From: an uncultured Clostridia bacterium
GTDB taxonomy: Bacteria > Bacillota > Clostridia > TANB77 > CAG-508
Assembly (NCBI GenBank): GCA_944388805.1
Contig: CALXKE010000008.1
Coordinates: 1-64,000 of the forward strand
Direction: 5' to 3'
DNA length: 64,000 nt
Made by a program: the position numbers and the translations under genes. The notes under the pieces are model-generated. The model was not told the DNA's origin. It did no database searches and saw only the letters and a list, made by a program, of their open reading frames with translations. Positions 17,145-25,697 of this stretch are shown piece by piece; the stretch's first letter is position 1, and each line of letters begins with the position of its first letter.

Positions 17145-18858
17145 ATTACCTTTATTTTTTCTAATAATCAATATAATAACTGTTTTAATCATAAGTGTTT
17201 ATATACATATGATAAAAGATAACATGAAGATGCAAATATCAACTGGAACAGTTTTGGTAATATTGTTAATCATTGATGGAATTATCATATTAACTGTAAA
17301 AAGTATTATACTGACAAAAGCAAATGCAAAAATAGAGGTAGAAGGTATAAGACTAAAGAATAAAGATGGTACACATGGTACTGCGGACTGGGGAACGAAA
17401 GAAGAAATAAAAGAATACTTAAGTATAGGAAAAAGGGATGGTATCATACTTGGTCAAACAGATGAAGGTGAGTTAATCACATTACCATTAAATACATATC
17501 TAAATAAAAATATTGCTATATTTGGTGCATCAGGAAGTAAAAAATCTCGTGGATTTGCCATTCCAAATATAATCGAATTAGTTCAAGAACAATTACAACT
17601 TATAGTGGGAAGAAATATGAGTCTAGTTATCACAGACCCAAAGGGAGAATTATACAGAAAGACAGGAAAATATTTAGAAGAAGAAAAAGGATATGATGTT
17701 AAAGTATTTAATTTAGTCAATCCAGAATATTCAAATGGTTCAAGATTTATAGGATTTGTAGAAGATGAAACAGATGCACAAATTTTTTCACAGATTGTAA
17801 TTGAAGGAACACAATTAGATAGAAAATCTGGAGGAGATGAGTTCTGGAATAGAGGTGAACAAAATCTTTTAAAAGCATTACTCTTATATACAATTAATTA
17901 TGTTGAAAAAGAAGAAGAGCGTAATATGGGATTTATCTATGATTGCTTAGCAAGTGGAAATATAAAATCAATAGATAATCTGTTTTATAATACAGAAGGA
18001 CCAACAAGACTTGCATATAACATTTATGCACAATCTACAGATATTGTAAAACAAAGTATTGTAACAGGTTTAGCAACAAGACTACAAATTTTTCAAACAG
18101 ATAAAATTAGAAATATTACAAATAAAGATGAGATTAATTTTGAGAATATTGGAAAAAAGAAAACTTGTATATATGTTGTTACAAGCGATACAAATTCAGC
18201 GTTTGATTTTTTAAGTACGCTGTTTTTTTCATTTCTATTTATAAAGTTAATTAAATTTGCAGATAGTATGCCAGATGGCAGATTACCAGTAGAAACAACA
18301 CTTATACTTGAAGAGTTTCCGAATATAGGAAGGATATTAGACGTACAAAAGAAGATTAGTACAACTAGAAGCAGATTACTAAATATATGTGTCATATTTC
18401 AAAATATAGCCCAACTAAAAAACAGATATGATAATGATGTTTGGCAAGAAATATTAGGAAATTGTGATACAAAAATATGTATGGGATGTGGAGATATCCT
18501 AACAGCAGAATATATAAGTGAATATTTAGGTGTTGCAACAGTAGAAACAAATGCAATTAGAAAAGAAGCAGGTTTTGATGGAAATTTTACATATGGAATA
18601 GAAAATATTTCAACAAGCAAAAGAAATTTAATGAATCCAGATGAACTGTTAAAAATGGATCATGAAAAAGAAATTATTATGATAAGAGGAAAAGAACCAT
18701 TTATGTGTAAAAAGTTTGATTATAGTCATCATCCAGAAGCAGAAAAATTAAAAGATATTACACAAGAAGAACTGAAAGAAAAATTTAAAGATAACGTAGA
18801 GCAAAATCATAAATTTAAACAGGAAAAAAAGGTTAAATATTCATTTAAAGATTTTTAA
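17122..18858 (+). CDS. virD4: VirD4/TraG family type IV coupling protein
   Basis: A 578-residue coupling ATPase that links the relaxosome to the T4SS channel. Two membrane helices occupy about 8-60. The P-loop is GASGSKKS (from about residue 135), a variant with Lys in place of the usual Gly before the catalytic Lys. TDPKGELYRKTG and Walker B LILEEF (about 394-399) follow. C-terminal conserved NLMNPDEL is present. It overlaps the winged-helix gene, suggesting coupled translation. It should be membrane-bound and essential for transfer. Confidence 0.92.
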   Translation: MEKLKRYKLPLFFLIINIITVLIISVYIHMIKDNMKMQISTGTVLVILLIIDGIIILTVKSIILTKANAKIEVEGIRLKNKDGTHGTADWGTKEEIKEYLSIGKRDGIILGQTDEGELITLPLNTYLNKNIAIFGASGSKKSRGFAIPNIIELVQEQLQLIVGRNMSLVITDPKGELYRKTGKYLEEEKGYDVKVFNLVNPEYSNGSRFIGFVEDETDAQIFSQIVIEGTQLDRKSGGDEFWNRGEQNLLKALLLYTINYVEKEEERNMGFIYDCLASGNIKSIDNLFYNTEGPTRLAYNIYAQSTDIVKQSIVTGLATRLQIFQTDKIRNITNKDEINFENIGKKKTCIYVVTSDTNSAFDFLSTLFFSFLFIKLIKFADSMPDGRLPVETTLILEEFPNIGRILDVQKKISTTRSRLLNICVIFQNIAQLKNRYDNDVWQEILGNCDTKICMGCGDILTAEYISEYLGVATVETNAIRKEAGFDGNFTYGIENISTSKRNLMNPDELLKMDHEKEIIMIRGKEPFMCKKFDYSHHPEAEKLKDITQEELKEKFKDNVEQNHKFKQEKKVKYSFKDF

Positions 18859-18878
18859 AAAGAAAGAGGTGATATTTA

Positions 18879-19694
18879 ATGACAGGTGAGTTGCAAGAAA
18901 AAATAACTTGGCAAAATATCAATTCATCTAAAGAAAGAGGCAAAATCTTAACAGGAAATATAATTGCAATCGAAGTAGAAAAAATGAAAGAAGAAAATAT
19001 AACTTGTGCAATTGTGAATTTTAGAGGAATAAAAGTGTTAATTCCAGCTACAGAAGTAATCAAAGATGGTCAAAATAACAAAAAGATATTAAGAAATATG
19101 ATGGGAGCAGAAATTAAATTTATAATAGTAGAAGCAGATAGAGTAAGTGAAAAAGCAGTTGGCTCCAGAACAAAAGCAATGGAAAGACTAAAAGAAATGA
19201 ATATGAAAAAGCTAGAAGTAGGAGATAAAATATATGCTAAAGTTGTTGGTGTATGGAGAAAATATATAAGAATAGAATGTATAGGGATAGATTTTGTGGT
19301 AAAAGCACAAGATTTACAATATGGATATATAGAAGATGTATCAAAACTATATAAGGTAAATGAAGAAATTAAAGTGATAATTAAAGAAATAGATATGGAA
19401 AAGCAAAGTATAAAAATCTCTATTAAAGACTTATTAGAAGATCCATTTAAAAATATTCGAAAAGACTTTACAGAAAAAGGTGAATATTTAGCAGAGGTAA
19501 CAGGCTATACAGACAATGGAATATTTGCCAATATTGCACAAGGAGTTGATACGGTTTGCACATTACCTACTTGGCTAGATAGACCACCACTACCCAAAGA
19601 AAAAGTGATTGTAAAAATATATAAAATTGTACCAGAAAAAAGAAAAATTTATAGTTCGCTAGTAAAGATATTAGGAAGTGATGCAGATGAATGA
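18879..19694 (+). CDS. S1-domain RNA-binding protein
   Basis: A 271-residue protein with S1-type OB-fold segments. The clearest covers about 108-180 (EVGDKIYAKVVGVWRKYIRI, VKAQDLQYG, VNEEIKVIIKEIDMEKQSIK). The N-terminal part (about 20-75) and the C-terminal part (about 200-265) look like further, more divergent OB folds. Such proteins bind RNA, as in ribosomal protein bS1. It is cotranscribed with virD4, 20 bp downstream with an AAGAGGTGAT site. An RNA-binding protein in an ICE with many structured leaders is suggestive, but a link is speculation. Confidence 0.72.
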   Translation: MTGELQEKITWQNINSSKERGKILTGNIIAIEVEKMKEENITCAIVNFRGIKVLIPATEVIKDGQNNKKILRNMMGAEIKFIIVEADRVSEKAVGSRTKAMERLKEMNMKKLEVGDKIYAKVVGVWRKYIRIECIGIDFVVKAQDLQYGYIEDVSKLYKVNEEIKVIIKEIDMEKQSIKISIKDLLEDPFKNIRKDFTEKGEYLAEVTGYTDNGIFANIAQGVDTVCTLPTWLDRPPLPKEKVIVKIYKIVPEKRKIYSSLVKILGSDADE

Positions 19695-20166
19695 AACAAA
19701 AAATAAAATCGTAAAATTACTATGGGATTTTCAATCTCTAAGAGAAGAGCATATTGAGAAAATATGTAATTGTACGAGAAGTGATATAGATGTGTTAATT
19801 GCCAATAAAGTATTGGTAAGAGATAAGACTACTGGACTTATAAGACATAAGGCAAAACAAATGAATAATAGAAATGCTGTTGTATTTGATGTTGTGATGG
19901 AATATTTAGAAAGAAATCCAGAAATCAAAAAAGGAAAGCATCCTGTAAATGTAACTTTAAAAACAAGATATATTAGTTATGATATTATTGCAATAAAAGA
20001 AGAGGAAATGGATAAATTATTTAACGAAATAGATATCGTTTCAAAGTCAGATAAGATTATTATTATCATTGAAACGAAAAATTATATAAAAAGACCAATT
20101 AATACAACAAGAGAATGTTACATTTGCACATATCCACCAATTGATATTGTTGATAAATTAAATTAA
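19687..20166 (+). CDS. Hypothetical protein with winged-helix-like N-terminus
   Basis: A 159-residue protein overlapping the S1 gene by 8 nt. The first 60 residues (KIVKLLWDFQSLREEHIEKI...RSDIDVLIANKVLV) look like a winged helix. A central region is basic. The C-terminal 70 residues form an alpha/beta domain (DIVSKSDKIIIIIETKNYIKR). The ATG at 19687 is preferred with AGGAAG 8 nt upstream. It is the last gene of the transfer operon, followed by a terminator. No specific family recognised. Confidence 0.55.
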   Translation: MNETKNKIVKLLWDFQSLREEHIEKICNCTRSDIDVLIANKVLVRDKTTGLIRHKAKQMNNRNAVVFDVVMEYLERNPEIKKGKHPVNVTLKTRYISYDIIAIKEEEMDKLFNEIDIVSKSDKIIIIIETKNYIKRPINTTRECYICTYPPIDIVDKLN

Positions 20167-20178
20167 TAAAAAAATTTA

Positions 20179-20223
20179 AAACTTAGATAAAGCTTTAGAA
20201 ATAGCATTATCTAAGTTTTTTTA
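20179..20223 (+). terminator. Intrinsic terminator closing the transfer region
   Basis: AACTTAGATA and TATCTAAGTT form a 10-bp stem followed by seven T. It separates the transfer operon from the cargo that begins with the UlaG-like gene. Confidence 0.85.
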
Positions 20224-20326
20224 TGCTCAAAATTTAAAAACACTATGATTTTTAATTTTTTTGTGATAAAATGAAAATGATTTTTTAGAATGAAAATATC
20301 TGTAACAAATGGAAGGAGGATTTTTA

Positions 20327-20962
20327 ATGTTAGAAGGTATTGAAGTGTTATATCATAGTAGTATAAAAATAAATAAAGGAAAAATAATATATTTCGATCC
20401 TTTTAAAATAGCTCAAAACTATCATGATGCAGATATCATATTTTTAACACATGACCACTATGACCACTATTCGGAAAATGATATAGATAAAGTTATAAAA
20501 GATGACACAGTGATTATTGCACCTGAAGAACTATTAACCAAATTGTTAAGAAGAGGATATAAAAAAGATTACATTATCACAGTCGACCCAGAAGAAACAG
20601 ATATGGTAGAAGGAATTAGATTTGAAACAATACCAGCATATAATGTAAATAAGCAGTTTCATCCAAAAGAAAATGGATGGGTGGGATATATAATAGAATT
20701 AAATGGTATTCGTTATTATATTGCTGGAGATACAGATATCACAGAAGAAAATAAAAAAGTAAAATGTGATGTTGCATTTGTTCCTGTAGGTGGAACATAT
20801 ACAATGGACTTTAAAGAAGCTGCATATTTAGTAAATGAAATAAAACCTAAAATAGCAATTCCAATCCATTATGGAAGTGTAGTAGGAACAAAGCAAGATG
20901 CAACTGATTTTGCAAGATTGATACATCCAGAAATAAAATGCGAAATATTAATGAAAGAATAG
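20327..20962 (+). CDS. UlaG-like metallo-beta-lactamase-fold hydrolase
   Basis: A 211-residue metal-dependent hydrolase. THDHYDHYSENDI carries the metallo-beta-lactamase HxHxDH-type metal motif. YYIAGDTDIT and IPIHYGS provide later ligands. This matches the UlaG-like/UPF0173 family; the substrate is unknown. The ATG at 20327 follows GGAAGGAGG by 8 nt. It is the first gene of a cargo block that continues to lgt and lspA. Confidence 0.85.
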   Translation: MLEGIEVLYHSSIKINKGKIIYFDPFKIAQNYHDADIIFLTHDHYDHYSENDIDKVIKDDTVIIAPEELLTKLLRRGYKKDYIITVDPEETDMVEGIRFETIPAYNVNKQFHPKENGWVGYIIELNGIRYYIAGDTDITEENKKVKCDVAFVPVGGTYTMDFKEAAYLVNEIKPKIAIPIHYGSVVGTKQDATDFARLIHPEIKCEILMKE

Positions 20963-20972
20963 GAGAAAAACA

Positions 20973-21188
20973 ATGAATCCATATGAAATATTTACAAAAA
21001 ATGAAATAGATTTACTAGCAGGAGTGACTAAAATAGAAAATAGAGAATATACAAAAGAAGAAACAAAATTAATTCGAGGTAACATTTTTGATGAAATATT
21101 TTTAAAAAGTTTCAAGAATGGAGATATGGACAAAGCTAGAATAGAATTTACAGGAATTATAGAAAAATTAGATAGAAGCATAATATAA
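20973..21188 (+). CDS. Small hypothetical protein
   Basis: A 71-residue helical, charged protein (YEIFTKNEIDLLAGVTKIEN; FKNGDMDKARIEFTGIIEKL). It starts 10 bp after the hydrolase gene, with GGAGAAAA as ribosome binding site, so it belongs to the same operon. No family recognised. No membrane segment. Confidence 0.5.
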   Translation: MNPYEIFTKNEIDLLAGVTKIENREYTKEETKLIRGNIFDEIFLKSFKNGDMDKARIEFTGIIEKLDRSII

Positions 21189-21215
21189 AGAATATTAGAA
21201 GTGGAGTTTTTTAAA

Positions 21216-21396
21216 ATGCAACCAAAACAATTAAAAATCTTTGATGTAGTTGAATTAAAAGATGATACTAAAGGAATCGTAAAAGATATAAAAAATAGGA
21301 AAATAAAAGTTGAAATCATAGCTCAAAATCGGTACAAAAATGAAAATACAAGAAATAGACATAGATGATATTAAAAACATCATTTATAAACATTAA
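21216..21396 (+). pseudogene. Small basic protein gene with an internal frameshift
   Basis: From ATG 21216 the frame encodes KIFDVVELKDDTKGIVKDI and KVEIIA, then reads into QNRYKNENTRNRHR and stops. One base later a second frame continues KIGTKMKIQEIDIDDIKNII and stops at 21396. The second half completes a plausible small beta-rich domain of about 60 residues, so a +1 frameshift appears to break the gene. It could be a real mutation or a sequencing error. The ribosome binding site GTGGAG is weak. Confidence 0.45.
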
Positions 21397-21413
21397 GAGA
21401 AAAGGAAATAATA

Positions 21414-22220
21414 ATGAAAGAAATCATATTTTCAGGATTAGGATTAAAACTAAATGTGAATAGTGTAGCCATAAGTATTTTTGGAGTAGATATTTATTGG
21501 TATGCTATTTTGATTGTAAGTGCATTTGTTATCGCTATTATTTTATGCAAAAAAGATGATAAAAAATATGGAATAGATTTTGAGAATATATTAGAAGTAT
21601 TAATCATAGTAATTCCTATTTCTATCATTTGTGCGAGACTGTATTATGTCTTATTTGATTTATCATATTATACAAAAAATCCAATTGAAATTTTTAATAT
21701 AAGAAATGGTGGATTAGCAATTTATGGTGGAATTATAGGAGCGGTTATAACGATTATTATATATTGTCGAGCAAAGAAAATGAACATTCTAGATATGCTA
21801 GATTATGTTGTCCCATATTTAGCATTAGGACAAGCCATTGGAAGATGGGGAAATTTCTTCAATGGGGAAGCTCACGGAACAGTTACTAACAATATTTTCA
21901 GAATGGGTATCGTAGAAAATGGTCAATACATGGAAGTACACCCTACATTTTTATATGAATCTATTTGTAATTTCATTATATTTATCATTTTATTTTTATT
22001 AAGAAATAAAAGACAATATAAAGGACAAATAACATACATATATTTGAGTTTGTATGGATTTATTAGAGCAATCATTGAAGGATTAAGGACAGATAGCCTA
22101 ATGTTAGGTACTTTTAGAATATCACAAGTCTTGTCAATTATATTATGTGTTACATTTGGTATAATTGTGATATATAAGCAAATACAATGTAAAAAGGAAA
22201 AATGTAAGCATGAAACATAA
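21414..22220 (+). CDS. lgt: Prolipoprotein diacylglyceryl transferase Lgt
   Basis: A 268-residue polytopic membrane enzyme that transfers diacylglycerol from phosphatidylglycerol to the lipobox cysteine of prolipoproteins. Family signatures are intact: GGLAIYGGIIGAV, LGQAIGRWGNFFNGEAHG (with the essential Arg and Asn), HPTFLYES and the C-terminal GFIRAIIEGLRTDSL. It overlaps lspA by 11 nt, so the two maturation enzymes are translated together. It is followed within 1.5 kb by the first of 13 lipoprotein genes. Normally it is a single-copy chromosomal gene. Here it appears to be ICE cargo, which is unusual. Confidence 0.96.
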   Translation: MKEIIFSGLGLKLNVNSVAISIFGVDIYWYAILIVSAFVIAIILCKKDDKKYGIDFENILEVLIIVIPISIICARLYYVLFDLSYYTKNPIEIFNIRNGGLAIYGGIIGAVITIIIYCRAKKMNILDMLDYVVPYLALGQAIGRWGNFFNGEAHGTVTNNIFRMGIVENGQYMEVHPTFLYESICNFIIFIILFLLRNKRQYKGQITYIYLSLYGFIRAIIEGLRTDSLMLGTFRISQVLSIILCVTFGIIVIYKQIQCKKEKCKHET

Positions 22221-22674
22221 GAAAGTATGGTTAATCATATTAGGAATATGTATTATTTTATTAGATCAAATCACAAAAGTAATATTAATAGGAAAAAATA
22301 CAACAGTTATTCCGAATGTACTTAATTTTACATATACAGAAAATACTGGAGTAGCATTTGGAATAGGGGCAAATAACTTAATTTTAATCATTATAGTCAA
22401 TATTGTAGTTTTAGGAATTATTATAAAATTTATAAAAGAGAGAAAAGAACAAGTCAATTTTAGTATTTTAATTTCATTAATATTGATACTTTCTGGTGGA
22501 ATAGGAAATCTAATTGATAGGATTGTTAGAGGATATGTTATAGACTTTATAGATATTAATGTATTTAATTTTCCAAACTTTAATATTGCAGATATAAGTA
22601 TTAGTATTGGTATAATATCATTGATATTTATTCTTTGTAAGTCAATATTAAAAGAGAAAAAAGTAGAAGAATAA
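22210..22674 (+). CDS. lspA: Lipoprotein signal peptidase LspA
   Basis: A 154-residue signal peptidase II that cleaves the signal peptide from diacylglyceryl-modified prolipoproteins. Four membrane segments and the conserved boxes are visible: LDQITKVIL, TENTGVAFGI, GGIGNLIDRIVRGYVIDFID (catalytic Asp) and FNIADISISIG (catalytic Asp). It forms an operon with lgt, and the lipoprotein modules start about 15 bp later with leader 1. Both catalytic aspartates are present, so it should be active. Confidence 0.96.
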   Translation: MKHKKVWLIILGICIILLDQITKVILIGKNTTVIPNVLNFTYTENTGVAFGIGANNLILIIIVNIVVLGIIIKFIKERKEQVNFSILISLILILSGGIGNLIDRIVRGYVIDFIDINVFNFPNFNIADISISIGIISLIFILCKSILKEKKVEE

Positions 22675-22691
22675 AAAATATGATAAAAATG

Positions 22692-22720
22692 TTCACAAAT
22701 CAAAAATTTTTTGATATAAT
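22692..22720 (+). promoter_or_regulatory. Promoter of leader 1
   Basis: TTCACA (22692-22697) and TATAAT (22715-22720), 17-bp spacer with the shared caaaaattttttga tract. It is located immediately after lspA. Confidence 0.8.
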
Positions 22721-22726
22721 TTAAAA

Positions 22727-22931
22727 GTAAAATAAAAAATAGAGAAAGAAAGTAGGTATTAAAATGATAAAAAGCCTTGAAACCGTTGGGATAGTAACAC
22801 ACACACACACACAACCATTTTTAGATAACGAAATTGCTAGAAATAGCAAGGCTTTTAATGTACCTATAAATGAAAGAAGAAATCTAAAATTTAACTGTAT
22901 TTTAATGACAGTTATTTTAGGTTTCTTTTTG
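22727..22931 (+). ncRNA. CA-leader RNA, copy 1 (structured leader plus terminator)
   Basis: First of eight related leaders. Pairings: AGGTA (22754-22758) with TACCT (22861-22865); AAAAGCCTTG (22770-22779) with CAAGGCTTTT (22847-22856); CGTT of AACCGTTG with AACG; and hairpin TTGCTA-GAAA-TAGCAA (22834-22849) with a GNRA loop. The (CA) tract (22797-22812) has 8 units. A terminator hairpin (AGAAATCTAAAAT...ATTTTAGGTTTCT then TTTTT) ends at 22931, 23 bp before the next start codon. A 67-codon open frame crossing it is not conserved in other copies. Confidence 0.8.
22797..22812 (+). repeat. (CA)8 tract in leader 1
   Basis: Eight AC dinucleotides in the loop region of the leader. The other copies have 5 to 13 units, some interrupted. 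Confidence 0.9.
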
Positions 22932-22953
22932 TATTTAGGGAAAGGAGGGAAAA

Positions 22954-23616
22954 ATGGAAAAGTGTAAATATCATCAAAATGAAGAAGTAAAATATTCTTG
23001 TAAGAACTGCGGAAAAGGTATTTGTCAAAAATGTTATGATATTTTAGATGACATAGATAAACATACATATTTGCATAATATATTTATGGAAATACCAAAA
23101 AATACTTGTATGTCTTGTACCTTATTTAATCTTACTAATTATAAAGAAATTATAGATTTGGAGGAAAAAGAGATTGTTAATAAATATATATTTATACTAT
23201 TCTTATATGTGATTGGAATAATTGTATTTATTGTTTCTGCGATTTTAGAAAGTTTTTTTATAATATTGGGGTTTTTCTTATGTGGATATGGTGCATGGTA
23301 TTATTATGATGAAGGATTATTGACATTAAAGGAGAGGAAAGATTTAGGTGTTGAAAATTATGAAATTACAAAAGGAATTAGTGGATATAATATTAAACAA
23401 ACAGAACCAGATTCACTTGTTATAGTTGCTGTGTTTTTATGGTTAATAGGTATTATTTCGACACCAATATATCTTTTGATTAATATAAGAAAAGTGAAAA
23501 GAACTCATGATACTTATTTGTATATAAAGAATTTGATAGATAAGTTAGAAAAATTAACTCATAAAAAATATGTTTATGATAAAAAAAGGCAAAGATATAT
23601 AGAAACAAAAATTTAG
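22954..23616 (+). CDS. B-box-type zinc-finger membrane protein
   Basis: A 220-residue protein. An N-terminal zinc-binding domain (about 1-60: CKYHQNEEVKYSCKNCGKG, CQKCYD, HTYLHNI, CMSC) resembles the B-box zinc finger found in front of membrane domains in Clostridia. Three or four membrane segments follow (about 77-120 and 150-175), then a charged C-terminus. It is the first gene after leader 1 and has a GGAGGG site. A truncated remnant of the same start occurs after leader 5 (34821-34862). The function is unknown. Confidence 0.7.
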   Translation: MEKCKYHQNEEVKYSCKNCGKGICQKCYDILDDIDKHTYLHNIFMEIPKNTCMSCTLFNLTNYKEIIDLEEKEIVNKYIFILFLYVIGIIVFIVSAILESFFIILGFFLCGYGAWYYYDEGLLTLKERKDLGVENYEITKGISGYNIKQTEPDSLVIVAVFLWLIGIISTPIYLLINIRKVKRTHDTYLYIKNLIDKLEKLTHKKYVYDKKRQRYIETKI

Positions 23617-23678
23617 AATATTATTGATGAGTATTATAACCGAATTACATTATTGAGATAATGAAGGGAGTGTTTATA

Positions 23679-24671
23679 ATGAACAAAAAAATTATAATTG
23701 GAATACTATTAAGTTTATTATTAATGTTAGTTGTATTAACAGGGTGTGGAAATACTGAAAATATTCAATCAAGTAGTGAATCTGGAAATGTTAATAATAA
23801 TTCATCGGATGTCCAAATAGGTGATTATATTGCATATAATACTGGGACAGGAAATACATATACAGCTAAAGCAGAAACAACTGGTTACGATAAAGACCAA
23901 ATTTTTGAAACTACAGGAGAAGAAAAATGGAGAGTATTAAGTATTGAAGATGATGGAACTATAAATTTAATAAGTGCAAAGCCAATTACAACTAAATTTG
24001 AAAAAGGTTTTTTTCTAAAGGATAAACAAGGATTTGAAAATGGGGTAAAAGAATTAAACGCAATTTCAGAAATATATGGAAAAGGTGAGTTTGCAGAAAG
24101 TGCTAGAAGTATGAAAATGGAGGACATAAATCAGTATTTGGATGTGGATGAAGTAGGAAGATTCTATCAAAATGAATATGAAGTAGATTTATCTGAGTAT
24201 AGTGGACAAGATAAATGGAATAAAATTTATGAATTAATGAATGCAGATTATGGGAAAGAATATACACTTAATGGTTCAACTAGAAAAGTTAGTTTCGCAT
24301 TTGATTGGTATTCTAGGGAAAATATTGATTTAAGAGAGGTAATAAAAGACCAAAATGTAATTAATGTATTGCAAGTAAATGCAGATGAAGATAAACAAAA
24401 TAAAATTATATTAGCAGATGAAATAGTTAAGCTAGGAAAATATGCTCAAGAGCCAAGTTATTTTATATTAGGATTAGGATTTTATAGGGTAAGTGATTCA
24501 TCAAGCACATATGGTATGGAAACATTAGGAGATGAAAATAGTGAAGATGCACCTAATAATGTTGTATATAGAGCAAATGAAACTTTCATACGACCAGTAG
24601 TAACATTAAAAAATAATGTTAGAATTGATAGAGGAACTGGAACAGAGGAAGATCCATTTACATTAAAATAA
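23679..24671 (+). CDS. Lipoprotein with DUF6273-like domain (paralogue A)
   Basis: About 330 residues. The signal peptide ends in lipobox LTGC (C23), so the protein is lipidated. The mature part starts with a Ser/Asn linker, then VQIGDYIAYN and EKWRVLSIEDDGTINLIS, and ends RPVVTLKNNV...GTGTEEDPFTLK. This domain pattern (GDY, W-RVL, DG-LIS, RPVVTL) is shared with the lipoprotein at 35370, so the two are paralogues. ATG 23679 is chosen for the GAAGGGAG site and the signal peptide. It is probably surface-exposed; no enzymatic residues are evident. Confidence 0.8.
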   Translation: MNKKIIIGILLSLLLMLVVLTGCGNTENIQSSSESGNVNNNSSDVQIGDYIAYNTGTGNTYTAKAETTGYDKDQIFETTGEEKWRVLSIEDDGTINLISAKPITTKFEKGFFLKDKQGFENGVKELNAISEIYGKGEFAESARSMKMEDINQYLDVDEVGRFYQNEYEVDLSEYSGQDKWNKIYELMNADYGKEYTLNGSTRKVSFAFDWYSRENIDLREVIKDQNVINVLQVNADEDKQNKIILADEIVKLGKYAQEPSYFILGLGFYRVSDSSSTYGMETLGDENSEDAPNNVVYRANETFIRPVVTLKNNVRIDRGTGTEEDPFTLK

Positions 24672-24678
24672 ATTGATA

Positions 24679-24718
24679 AGATAGAGTTATTTGAAATGAA
24701 ATGACTCTATCTATTTTT
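24679..24718 (+). terminator. Module terminator (GATAGAG type) after module 1
   Basis: AGATAGAGT and ACTCTATCT form a 9-bp stem followed by a T-rich run. Related hairpins occur at 30969, 33119, 34509, 36432 and 40690. Confidence 0.8.
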
Positions 24719-24749
24719 ATAAATTCCTCTGTAAATTTGTTATAAAATG

Positions 24750-24778
24750 TTCACAAAATAAAATTTTTTTGCTATAAT
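24750..24778 (+). promoter_or_regulatory. Promoter of leader 2
   Basis: TTCACA (24750-24755) and TATAAT (24773-24778), 17-bp spacer with the same A/T tract as the other copies. Confidence 0.8.
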
Positions 24779-24784
24779 TTAAAA

Positions 24785-24992
24785 GTAAAATAAAAAATAG
24801 AGAAAGAAAGTAGGTATAAAAATGATAAAAAGCCTTGAAACCGTTGGGAGAGTAACACACACACACACACACACACAACCATTTTTAGATAACGGAATTG
24901 CTAGCAATAGCAAGACTTTTAACATACCTAAAAATATGAAGAACTTAAAATATAACTGTAGATAATTACAGGAATATTTTAAGTTCTTTTTG
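24785..24992 (+). ncRNA. CA-leader RNA, copy 2
   Basis: Same architecture as copy 1. Here the pairing CCGTT with AACGG is fully Watson-Crick, and the hairpin is TTGCTA-GCAA-TAGCAA. The helix AGCCTTG with CAAGACT has one C-A mismatch. The (CA) tract (24855-24876) has 11 units. The terminator AAGAACTTAAAAT...ATTTTAAGTTCTT with a T-run ends near 24992, and a GAGGGGG ribosome binding site follows. Confidence 0.8.
24855..24876 (+). repeat. (CA)11 tract in leader 2
   Basis: Eleven uninterrupted AC units within the leader loop. Confidence 0.9.
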
Positions 24993-25026
24993 CTTTCTAA
25001 AAAATTTATGAGGGGGAATTTTAAAA

Positions 25027-25683
25027 ATGAAAAAATCAAGTGGAAACAAAAAAAGCAATCTAATTATTTTAGCAATAGTAGGAGCAATTATCATAATATT
25101 TGCGGTATTATGTTTAATTGAATCAGGTAAAGAAGCCGAACCTAATTATGAAGGATGGAAAATGCAAACAAGAGAAGAAGTACAAGAGGAATTGGATAAT
25201 ATGGGAGCAATAGGAGGAGTTTTATTAGTTGTAGGTATAGGAATTGAAGTATTTGCATTTGTAAAAAATCAAGCTAATTCAAAATTGTCAACAGAAGAAT
25301 CAGAAACAATAGATCGTTATGAAAAGAGATTGAAAGAATTAAATAATGAATTAAAAGAAAATAAGATAACAAAAGAGGAATATGCAAATAAGAAAGCAAA
25401 AATTTTAAATAATATTGTATCAGAAGTAAATACATTAGATTTACTAAAAAAACGATTAAGAGAAATGACAATAGATGACTTAGTTACTGAAGAAGAAGTA
25501 AAGAATATAATTGAAAATATAAATACAGATAATAAAAAAACAAAAAATAAAAGAACAGCTACGATTTGTATAATTATCATTGTACTTTTTGTTGTTGGAA
25601 CTATTGTAGGAATTGCAAGTTCTAGTAAGAATGAAAAGAAATATGATTATAAATTTCCAAGTGATATAACAACATCAGAGTAG
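25027..25683 (+). CDS. Membrane protein with SHOCT-like segment
   Basis: A 218-residue protein with membrane helices at about 12-35, 58-78 and 180-200. Between them is a helical region containing RLKELNNELKENKITKEEY, a SHOCT-like short C-terminal-type motif. The end is polar (NEKKYDYKFPSDITTSE). It is the first gene after leader 2. SHOCT motifs recur in the proteins at 28009 and 28425. A role in oligomerisation of surface complexes is only inferred. Confidence 0.6.
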   Translation: MKKSSGNKKSNLIILAIVGAIIIIFAVLCLIESGKEAEPNYEGWKMQTREEVQEELDNMGAIGGVLLVVGIGIEVFAFVKNQANSKLSTEESETIDRYEKRLKELNNELKENKITKEEYANKKAKILNNIVSEVNTLDLLKKRLREMTIDDLVTEEEVKNIIENINTDNKKTKNKRTATICIIIIVLFVVGTIVGIASSSKNEKKYDYKFPSDITTSE

Positions 25684-25697
25684 AAAGGTGGCAAAAA

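Noticed and set aside
22834..22850. GCTAGAAATAGCAAG identical to part of the Cas9 single-guide scaffold
   Set aside because: The match is a short GNRA hairpin and varies between copies (GCAA, GTAA loops; TTGCAA stems). No repeat-spacer array or cas gene is nearby.
22764..22967. 67-codon open frame through leader 1 (starting MIKSLETVG, then a Thr-His repeat)
   Set aside because: In copies 3, 5, 6 and 7 the CA tract length shifts the frame and a stop follows soon, and copy 8 lacks the ATG. Conservation is at RNA-structure level, so a leader peptide is unlikely.
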